The notes under the pieces are model-generated. The model was given only the letters and a program-made list of their open reading frames with translations, was not told the origin of the DNA and ran no database searches. The position numbers and the translations under genes are program-made. 64,000 bases of DNA from Zhengitettix transpicula (taxonomy: Eukaryota > Arthropoda > Insecta > Orthoptera > Tetrigidae), in contig CM073591.1 of the NCBI GenBank assembly GCA_037074705.1, positions 177,717,432 through 177,781,431 on the forward strand, in the 5' to 3' direction. Shown here piece by piece: positions 57,649 through 64,000 of the stretch (positions are counted from its first letter, which is position 1; each line of letters starts with the position of its first letter).

Positions 57649-58003
57649 CTTTTTTTTAGGGTAACAGGCTACATGAGGGTAATCCAAATGGTGGCAACTC
57701 CCCTTGAATAGCGTAGGAAGGGATTTGAAAGAGGGAATGCGGAAGGGTAGAAGAAGGTAGCCAAGAGTTAACTAGCGCCCCTGGGCTATGGTTTAAGAAT
57801 CCTACCCGGTTATTCGCCTTAAAGTGATGCAGGGAAAACCCTAGAAAAACCTACAACAGGTAGATCGGGCATTTGGTACTTGTCCCACGCCCTTCCGATA
57901 GCGGGAGAGGAGTTTGCTGTGGGGACGCAGCATTCCCTTCTCCGTTCCTCGACCAGTTTAGGCGGTAGCTAGCCCTATTCCAATGGGAATAGCGGACAAC
58001 TCT
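57649..58003 (-). repeat. Repeat A copy A12, sense 5' truncated
   Basis: T tract, GGGTAACAGGCTACATGAGG, all blocks to CGACCAGTTTAGGCGG, ending GGGAATAGCGGACAACTC. Good match to A5, with changes. Confidence 0.92.
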
Positions 58004-58267
58004 ATAATAATTCTGCAGATATTAATAGAAGACTTTTACAAGAGTATGAGAAAATTGAACAAATTAAAAGCAAAGGTTTTGAGAAGAATTTAAAGCTTTT
58101 GACAGAAAACTTGTAGAAATCGATGACAGACTTTTAAAAGAGTCAGAACATTTGAAACCTTAATTCCATATAAATGTAGAAGAAAACCTTAAGCATCTGG
58201 CAAGGAAAATTGAAAAGGTTAACAAGTGTGGGGCAGAGTAGAAAAAGATATTCACGTTAAAATAGAC

Positions 58268-58824
58268 AGATTTAAATATAATCCACATGGTGGCAAATCC
58301 TCTTTAATAGCATAGGAAGGGATTTGAAAGGGGGGATACGGAAAGGTAGAGGAAGGTAGCCAAGAGTTAACTAGGGCTCCCGGGCTATGGTTAAGGATCC
58401 TATCCGACATTCGCCTAAAAGTAATGCAGGACAAACCCTAGAAAACCCTGCATCAGGTAGGTCGGGCATTGGGTACTTGTCCCACGCTCTTCCGATTACG
58501 GGAGAAGAGTTTGCTGTGGGGACACAGCATTCCCTTCTCCGTAACTCGACCAGGTTAGGAGGCAGCTGGCCGACTGTTCCAATGGGAACAGAGAACAACT
58601 CTTACCGTATGCCTAAGGTCTGTGAACCCGGAACATACACCTCTCAAAACAGGCCGAGGTGCCTTGGCTTGTGGGAACCTTAGTTTAAAAACGGAGAGGA
58701 AAAGGCATCCCCAAAGGTAACCCCTTCGTGTCTCTCCTACAAGGTTGTAACCTGCAAGAGAACATTCCTCGCAGGTACTGCCTGCGAGAGAATAGCCCTC
58801 GCAGGCCTTATTGGGAAGGAGTTA
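58268..58824 (-). repeat. Repeat A copy A13, poly(A) end missing
   Basis: Starts at AATCCACATGGTGGCAAATC and extends through every block to the sense 5' end, including GGCCGAGGTGCCTTGGCTTG, AACGGAGAGGAAAAGGCAT and two hairpin units (58750-58805). Confidence 0.93.
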
Positions 58825-58837
58825 AGTTTTTATTTTT

Positions 58838-59217
58838 ATTATTTTAGGGCAACAGACTTTATGAGAGTAATCCAGGTTGGGCAACTCCCCAGGAGGCTGG
58901 TTTTTTTTGGGTGTAGACAGGCTATGTATAGGGTAAACCACATAGTGGCAACTCCGCTCTCATAGCATAAGAAAGGGATTTGAAAGGGGGTATGCGGAAG
59001 GGTGAAGGTAGGTAGCCAAGGGTAACTAGGGCCCCCGGGATATGGTTTAAGGATCCTACTCGGCATTCGCCTAAAAGAAATGCAGGGAATACCCTAGAAA
59101 AACCTGCATAAGGTGGGTTGGGCATTGGGCACTTGACCCACGCCCTTCTGATAACGGGAGAGGAGTTCGCGGTGGGGAAGGTGTATTCCTTTTTCCATGC
59201 CTCGACCAGTTTAGGAG
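58838..59217 (-). repeat. Repeat A copies A14a/A14b, body of the U1-5S-A composite
   Basis: A short piece (58838-58890: TTTTAGGGCAACAGACTTTA to GGGCAACTCCCC) precedes a second T8 tract at 58901 and a longer copy from GACAGGCTATG (58917) to GACCAGTTTAGGAGG (59205-59218). In sense direction the longer copy should continue 5' into GCAGCTGGCC... but instead joins a 5S rRNA segment. Confidence 0.9.
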
Positions 59218-59305
59218 GTTACCCATCCAAGTACTAACCATGCCAAATGTTGCTTAACTTCGATGATCGGACGAGAACCGGTGCTTTGAACATGGTATGG
59301 CCGTT
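59217..59305 (-). pseudogene. 5S rRNA segment (nt about 4 to 90)
   Basis: The minus strand reads AACGGCCATACCATGTTCAA, GCACCGGTTCTCGTCCGATC, ATCGAAGTTAAGCAACATTT and GGTTAGTACTTGGATGGGTA then ACC. This is insect 5S rRNA from about base 4 to base 90, including both halves of the internal control region (GTTAAGCAAC and GGATGGGT-ACC). The last 30 bases are missing, so it cannot be a working gene. CAGTTTAGGAGGT stands at both sides (59207-59219 and 59306-59318), overlapping the 5S end by two or three bases. Confidence 0.92.
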
Positions 59306-59318
59306 CAGTTTAGGAGGT

Positions 59319-59397
59319 ACACCAGTAAATGTCATTTATGAAATTGGAAGGAATTGTGTAGGGATTTTACAAGAGATCTAAGTTTGTATTGTATTTG
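59319..59397 (-). other. Spacer between the 5S and U1 copies
   Basis: About 80 bp, on the minus strand CAAATACAATACAAACTTAG ... TTTACTGGTGTACC. It matches no RNA I know. Because it follows the U1 3' end on the same strand, it may be U1 3' flank carried along, or the DNA that separates two insertions. Confidence 0.4.
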
Positions 59398-59560
59398 TCC
59401 GGGACAGCGCGTACGCAGTCCCGACTACCAAAAATTACGCGCCCGAGTTATCCACATTAGGGATAATCGCAGGGGTCAGCCCAACCAAAATGCAATGGAA
59501 GAGCTTCACCCTGCAGGAACCGCCTTCAAGATCACGGTAATCCCTACGCCAGGTAATTAT
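59398..59560 (-). pseudogene. U1 snRNA copy, near full length, probably a pseudogene
   Basis: The minus strand starts ATAATTACCTGGCGTAG (U1 5' end, ATACTTACCTG in working genes) and continues GTGATCTTGAAGGCGGTTCC, CTGCGATTATCCCTAATGTG, GATAACTCGGGCGCG, the Sm site AATTTTTGG, and the terminal hairpin GTCGGGACTGCGTACGC plus GCTGTCCCG. Length is 163 against 164 nt. Changes hit functional places: C4 of the splice-site recognition sequence is A, the 70K-binding loop reads GATCTTGAAGG, and the U1A loop reads ATTGCATTTT. No snRNA-type promoter was recognised upstream (a G13 run lies there), so a retrocopy is likely. It is 246 bp from the rapsyn exon, same strand. Confidence 0.93.
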
Positions 59561-59805
59561 GAGTTTAGGAGGGGGGGGGGGGGTGTAGACAGGAAATAAT
59601 TTATTAAGCAACAACCCGACTGCGAGTGAAAGATAAGAGGAACGAATGGAGCTTATGCGTTCTCAGATTTGCAATACTTTTTTAAATAGTAGAATGGTTT
59701 ATATAATTCACATCAAGAAGAATGTAACTCCTTTGGAAAAACTTCAACTTACGATAATGATTACATGTTGATGCATACAATAGTGGCTGATTGATTTTAG
59801 CTCAC
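59561..59805. other. G-tract and unassigned DNA next to the rapsyn exon
   Basis: AGTTTAGGAGG recurs at 59562-59572 and runs into about 13 G, then TGTAGACAGG. GGGTGTAGACAGG is found both here (59581-59593) and at the left of the composite (58909-58921). The remaining 200 bp to the splice donor shows nothing. Confidence 0.6.
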
Positions 59806-59957
59806 CTGTACTTGCCCCAGTCCATGTAGGCCTGATATAAATAACCCAGCAACGTAAATTTGTCGTCTCTTCTTCGCATCCGCTTCAGTGCACTTCTCCA
59901 TTTCCGAACGGCAGCTTGTTGTTTATGTTGGTTGTATAATCTCAGTCCCTGTTCTAC
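59806..59957 (-). CDS. rapsn: Rapsyn homologue, internal coding exon (first TPR)
   Basis: This exon encodes 50 codons plus two bases. The reading begins VEQGLRLYNQHKQ, continues through AAVRKWRSALKRM and ends YQAYMDWGKYR. It lines up with the N-terminal TPR of rapsyn, the cytoplasmic scaffold that clusters nicotinic acetylcholine receptors at synapses; the vertebrate protein has EKGLQLYQ and a GRYKE motif at the matching places. On the minus strand the acceptor reads TTTCAG just before 59957, and the donor is CAG/GTGAGC after 59806, so the exon starts in phase 0 and ends in phase 2. The next exon (1726-2032) begins with the one base needed to finish the Arg codon. The myristoylated N-terminus of the family is not here and I saw no candidate first exon up to 64000. 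A U1-5S-repeat A composite lies 246 bp downstream in the following intron. The function is known from the family; expression is not visible. Confidence 0.9.
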
Positions 59958-60276
59958 CTGAAATAAATATATCTTCATTTCAGTATCACGTATCGGTTTT
60001 GAATACTTATATTAATTTTAGACTAGACATTGACGTCACTAGTAAGAATAGTAAGAACTATTACGAGCGCACCTGAACTGTAAGTAACGGTGCGAGGGCG
60101 CACTAAATCATACAACCTTTGCTACTACTAACAACAACAAAATCGGTAACGTGCAAATAAAGGATAGTCATTCCTGTCTGGAAATACCGAAAAAAATCAT
60201 TTACTAACTAAAATTTTTAAACACTAAAAATTGGAAAATTACAATTACATATACATATATATATATATATATATAT
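59958..60276. other. Upstream rapsyn intron, start of repeats
   Basis: Intron sequence upstream of the exon (minus sense), including the polypyrimidine-containing acceptor region and a TA tract at 60248-60276. Confidence 0.5.
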
Positions 60277-61241
60277 TGTAGCAATAGTTGATTAGGCCAT
60301 TAATTGTTTGGTCATAATTTGAATTGTTTTGATAGATGAATGTTAGCGGTATGAGCGAGTAAAGCGACAATGAGCGGCGAGCTATGTTGCTTTGATGAAA
60401 AGCCGAAAAATGGCGATTGCGTGTACAAAAGAAAAGGCAGTTTTCAGTCGACAGTCTAAGTCTACGGTCAGCCACGAGAGGAGACACATTAAAACAAATT
60501 TTCTACGAGATACATAGCAGTTCGGTCCAAATAGATAAATGAAACAGTAAAAGTCTAAAATCTGCAAATCGTGAGTTCCAGTAAGCAAGCAGATAGTTGG
60601 ACAGAGGAATATTTCACTAGCCAACGGTGAAGAAAGGGTTACTTAATTATAAAAATCAAACAATATTGCACTGAGGGAAACTGACATCCGATAGCTGACC
60701 AATTAGAGGATCATCCGAGGTACCTGAGAGCTGATGCGTGCATTTCGACGGCATGCGTGTAAAATCTGTGAGGAAACTAGATTCTGTGTAAAAATTTGCA
60801 TTTAAAGTGTAGTATTGGAGAAACAAAAGAAAGCTGGTACCAGTCGGACATTACGTAAGTAAGCAAAACTTTAATAAAATCTGTAAACGATAAATGAAAG
60901 GGTAGAGTCAGATTTCGTTCATTTTTCATTCAGGTTAATTTGTTTACATTTAGCTTTCATTCATTTATCGACACATTGTTTTTAGGTAAATTTTAAACTA
61001 ATTATATTATTAAATCATTTCTCTGTTAATTATCAAACCCAGTGAAGGACCTGAGAGAAGAGATCTTAAATTTGATTGTAATTGTTTTTAATTTTTGGAA
61101 GCCACAAATTGATAATAAATTATTTTGTTTGTAAATTTTTCATAATCTTTTAATTTAATTAACCTTTTCATTTTGATTATTTAATATAATGGCACCATAA
61201 CGTGGGACAATTTAATGAAAGTCTACTTGTTGATTATTACA
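60277..61241 (+). mobile_element. TGTAAT element E11
   Basis: Starts TGTAGCAATAGTTGATTAGG and ends TTGATTATTACA. It has AATGAGCGGCGAGCTATGTT, GTAAGCAAAACTTTAATAAA, GGGTAGAGTCAGATTTCGTT, the core CAAACCCAGTGAAGGACCTG and one module, AATGGCACCATAACGTGGGA (about 61188). Confidence 0.88.
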
Positions 61242-61249
61242 ATATATAT

Positions 61250-62250
61250 TGTAATGCTTACAGTTTTAAACAATTAATATGATAGTTAGCCACACCTTGG
61301 TGAAGCTAAAATGTAATACTAAAAAATGAAAGAATGAAACAATTAATTTGCCCCAGGTTGAGGACCAAAATGTAATACTTAAATATTAAACAATTTAAAA
61401 TGAAACAATAATGCCCACGTTAATACATCAATTTAAATAATGGAAATTTTAAATGAAAGGATCATAAATAAGAAATTTATTTAAACTGACCAAACTATTA
61501 ATTTATTCGATGCACACAGATATCAAGTTACAAATAAATATTCGATGACCTTTTACAACATTTATTACGTACAAACAAAATTCTTACTCTTAATCTCAGG
61601 ATCTTTATCTGGGGCTTTAAATAAAGAAATGTATTACTCCTTTTTAAACAATCAAATTTCTGTGACGATTACACTTTTATGAATTAATTACAAACTAATA
61701 TTTACAATATTAAAAAAAATCGAAATCTGACGATTTTAGCTTTATTCAAAGTTTTACAATAAAATTTATATGTTTTTCTGGTACCTGGGCAATTTAACTC
61801 TTTCAGCATCATTTACACACTCAATTTTCTAAAAACAGGCCATTCTTTCACTGAATTAACACTTCACTGTTGGATTAGCAAGTTTTGACTTATTCTGCAA
61901 TTATGCCAATTTGCGGTAATTCTGATAATTCCTCCGAGTAGACTTTTTAAAATTATTTGGCATAATCTGGAACACTCTGAAATCTTTCTGCAGCACTATC
62001 CGGGTGAATTCTGTACTCTGCCTCTACTTAACTTTACTTTTGAAAACGTCTCGTCTATTTTATTACGACCGCTTTCTGCCGTTCTTGATCGCCAACTTCC
62101 CTATACGTTGTCTTAACGCGTCAGCAGTCCTACAATGCTATCGGCCTGCTTGCTATTCTTGTCCATTCTTGTGTGTGATTTGTGTCTGTTTGTCGATAAT
62201 AATTCAAGTCCACAATGTTTTTAATTATTAATTGTCTTTTATTTACTACA
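61250..62250 (-). mobile_element. TGTAAT element E12 with three module copies
   Basis: Left end TGTAATGCTTAC, right end TTTATTTACTACA. Core complement TCAGGATCTTTATCTGGGGC (about 61605). At the left, three copies of the module, each with an ATGTAAT end: GCCACACCTTGGTGAAGC (about 61287), GCCCCAGGTTGAGGACC (about 61349) and GCCCACGTTAATACATC (about 61408), spaced about 60 bp. Only 8 bp of ATATATAT separates it from E11 and 6 bp (ATATAT) from E13. Confidence 0.87.
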
Positions 62251-62256
62251 ATATAT

Positions 62257-63203
62257 TGTAATGCCAATTAATTAGGCCATTAATTGGTTTTAATAAAATT
62301 TAATTGTAGCGGCAGGAGCTTCCAAAGCGACAATGGCGCCGAACTTTGTTGCTTTTTTTAAAGCCGAAATGGGAAATGCACGCTAAACTCGGTATGCACT
62401 AGGATGGCAGTTGGCTGCGAAACATTGCAAGGAGCAGAACAAATAATAAAACTTGAGCAGAGACTAAACGTCGTTAATGTATTACCAGTTAAAGTTGTGA
62501 ATTAATACAAAAGTAAAACATTCACGGAAGTATTGCATCGTAAATATTGGAAAGTAATAGCAGTTTTTGTCAGAATAGAACTTTCCAAAATCTTCGTGGA
62601 GGAGTTGTTCCAGGAGAACATTGGTAAATTGTTGTGGAGCGGAGCAGTCAACGGAATACAGCCAATCTTGCCAAATTTTAAAGTGAAGTGTAGAATCAGT
62701 GAAAACCAAGGCCTGATATTAAAAATTAAAGTCTGTAAAAGTATCCGAACGAGGTAAAATTGATTGTTCTGGTGCCAGACCGACGGTCCTTGAGTAACAA
62801 AACTTTCATAACTATATAATTAAAAAGATAGAGTCAGATTTCGTTCACAGTTCATTTCGTTCAGCTTTCTTTCCACTCATATTACATATTGTTTTAGGTT
62901 AATTTTTTTATATTTTGAATTGTTAATAGTCAAATTATACATTGATTGTGTTATAATTAGCAAACCCAGTAGTGACCCTGAGATTAAGAGATTTTCAACA
63001 TATTGGATTGTAAATATTGATGTGTATTTGCTAGAAGAACATATATTGTAAATAATTAAAGGAAAGTTCTGTAAATTGTGATCAAAGACCGGCGTACAAA
63101 GATAGGGCTAATAATGTGCAGTGTTAAGAAATAAAAAACTTTAAATATTAATAATTTTATTAATCATTTCTTTTAAAAATCGCCTATAAAGTTGATCATT
63201 ACA
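62257..63203 (+). mobile_element. TGTAAT element E13
   Basis: Starts TGTAATGCCAATTAATTAGG and ends TTGATCATTACA. Carries GTAGCGGCAGGAGCTTCC, ACAATGGCGCCGAACTTTG, CATTCACGGAAGTATTGC (shared with E3), CAGATTTCGTTCAGCTTTC and the core CAAACCCAGTAGTGACCCTG (shared with E2). No tandem module. Third member of the E11-E12-E13 row. Confidence 0.9.
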
Positions 63204-63404
63204 ATATATATAGGTGGCCGCCAAGAAACGAGACGCCGGGCCCCAAGGCGCCCGCGTGTCTGGTTTACATATTGTCATGGAAAATAATGTTTCGCCCCAT
63301 GACATCTTTGATTATATATATTCCTTCTCGACAGTCAGCTGTTCGATTTTCCCGTGAGTGTAGAAGTCGTCACAAAGACGATACTTTTAAAACCTATAGA
63401 TAAA

Positions 63405-63500
63405 CAACACACAATTTTAAGTAAGAAAAATATATTTATATATTATATGGAAAATGAAAATGCGTTTCGTCGCTACCTTTATGACCTCTTCAGATCGAAG
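63405..63500 (-). repeat. Penelope-like terminal repeat next to a GIY-YIG remnant
   Basis: Reads GCGTTTCGTCGCTACCTTTA then TGACCTCTTCAGATCG, the reverse of GAAGAGGTC...GCGACGAAACG. It lies just 5' of the coding remnant at 63560-63876 in opposite orientation, the arrangement seen in elements with an inverted 5' terminal copy. Confidence 0.65.
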
Positions 63501-63559
63501 TTTATCACTACAAAACCAAACAATTACAGTTATTAAAATATAATTTCTAAGAAACATTT

Positions 63560-63876
63560 TGCAGAAGACAAACAACATAAATTTAAGTGGACTAACAACT
63601 TTTGATATAGGTCAAACAAGCGCTCATTAAAAACTAGGTTAAAAGATCATAAAAATTATATGAATAGTAATATTCTAAATGATTCTTTTTTGTTTAAACA
63701 TATTTAATTAAAGAATCATAAAATAGATTGGCGCTATGTATCGATTTTGGAAGTGGAAACGAACTATTGACTCGAGATTGAGTGAAATGCTATATATCAG
63801 ACCACATAAAAATGCTATCAATATAAAAAGTGATACTAACAATTTCAACAAAATTTATGACCATTTGCTTTTGTAA
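63560..63876 (+). pseudogene. Penelope-like element, GIY-YIG endonuclease remnant
   Basis: Pieces in three frames add up to the C-terminal endonuclease of Penelope-like retroelements: DIGQTSA (from YVGQTSR), SLKTRLKDHKNYMNSN, FLFKH, NHKIDWRYVSILEVETNY, and LSEMLYIRPHKNAINIKSDT then NNFNKIYDHLLL and stop at 63876. The H-IDW--V-IL--E and R--SEMLYI spacing is diagnostic. At least two stops and two frameshifts. The 3' non-coding part continues to the window end. Confidence 0.8.
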
Positions 63877-64000
63877 TATTTAATTTACACACTGGTATAA
63901 TTTTTAATTCTAAATTGTTTCAATTGTAAACAACAATGTAACTTAGTTTTTACTGGTCGTTCTCGTTATAAATTGTGTATTTTGGCCACGACAGTCAAGG
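63877..64000 (+). repeat. Penelope-like 3' non-coding region, cut by the window
   Basis: Ends GGCCACGACAGTCAAGG, like CGACCATAACAGTCAGCG at 11860-11877, which there precedes a forward terminal repeat. The terminal repeat itself should lie just beyond 64000. Confidence 0.55.

Larger units (their letters stand above)
2033..59805 (-). other. rapsn: Rapsyn intron of about 57.8 kb
   Basis: This is the intron inferred between the two coding exons. It opens with GTGAGC at 59805 and closes with the acceptor TTTGCAG at 2033, interrupting an Arg codon after its second base. Nearly everything else in the window lies in it: repeat A, TGTAAT elements, Penelope-like ends, LINE and transposase remnants and AT-rich unassigned DNA. 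No further exon of the gene was recognised inside, and the two exons already join in phase, so no coding exon is required between them. Confidence 0.85.

Noticed and set aside
13020..58598. Several frames reading NSSPAIGRAWDKYPMPDLPD and similar as a protein family
   Set aside because: They are the same reading of repeat A copies on the sense strand, always short, with stops on both sides and no domain. The conserved object is the repeat, not a protein.
1..64000. CRISPR arrays, operons, bacterial promoters or phage genes
   Set aside because: The window is eukaryotic intron. The tandem repeats seen are microsatellites, hairpin units and element duplications with no unique spacers of constant length.

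Overview
The window looks like a piece of a large, repeat-laden arthropod genome, most likely a hemimetabolous insect. It is AT-rich, has no prokaryotic gene organisation, and holds almost no long open reading frames. It is packed with decayed insect-type mobile elements. The species cannot be named from the sequence alone.

Only one host gene is supported: two internal coding exons of a rapsyn homologue (receptor-associated protein of the synapse, a tetratricopeptide protein) on the minus strand. The upstream exon is at 59806-59957 and the next at 1726-2032. Both have AG/GT borders, the reading phases match (two bases of an Arg codon at the end of one exon, the third base at the start of the next), and the joined reading frame follows the N-terminal part of rapsyn. 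The window is therefore mainly one intron of about 57.8 kb, plus parts of the flanking introns.

The intron is a mosaic of repeats. (1) Repeat A has about 15 copies or fragments. It is a 0.5 kb retroposon whose sense strand ends in poly(A), with target-site duplications of 14-17 bp in the clearest cases and a variable number of 27-28 bp hairpin units at its sense 5' end. (2) The TGTAAT elements are thirteen full or partial, LTR-like elements of about 0.9-1.4 kb. They start TGTAAT or TGTGGTAAT, end ATTACA or ACCACA, sit in TA-repeat DNA in both orientations, and carry a primer-binding-site-like module (TTTTGG...CAACGTGGGG) near the 3' end, often repeated in tandem. (3) Penelope-like terminal repeats occur several times, some as facing inverted pairs, with a decayed GIY-YIG endonuclease remnant at the right edge. 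(4) Fragments of LINE reverse transcriptases, a mariner-type transposase, a second mariner-like helix-turn-helix fragment, a hAT dimerisation domain, an LTR plus gag-like leader, tRNA-like SINE pieces and a long inverted repeat are also present.

The most striking object is at 58.9-59.56 kb. Reading on the minus strand there is a near full-length U1 snRNA copy, an 80 bp spacer, an 87-89 nt 5S rRNA segment, and then the body of a repeat A copy. The short sequence AGTTTAGGAGG recurs at the three junctions. This looks like a template-switching chimera or serial retro-insertion into one site. The second most interesting signal is the tandem iteration of the primer-binding-site-like module in the TGTAAT elements, and their head-to-tail packing in TA repeats at 52.8-55.9 kb and 60.3-63.2 kb.
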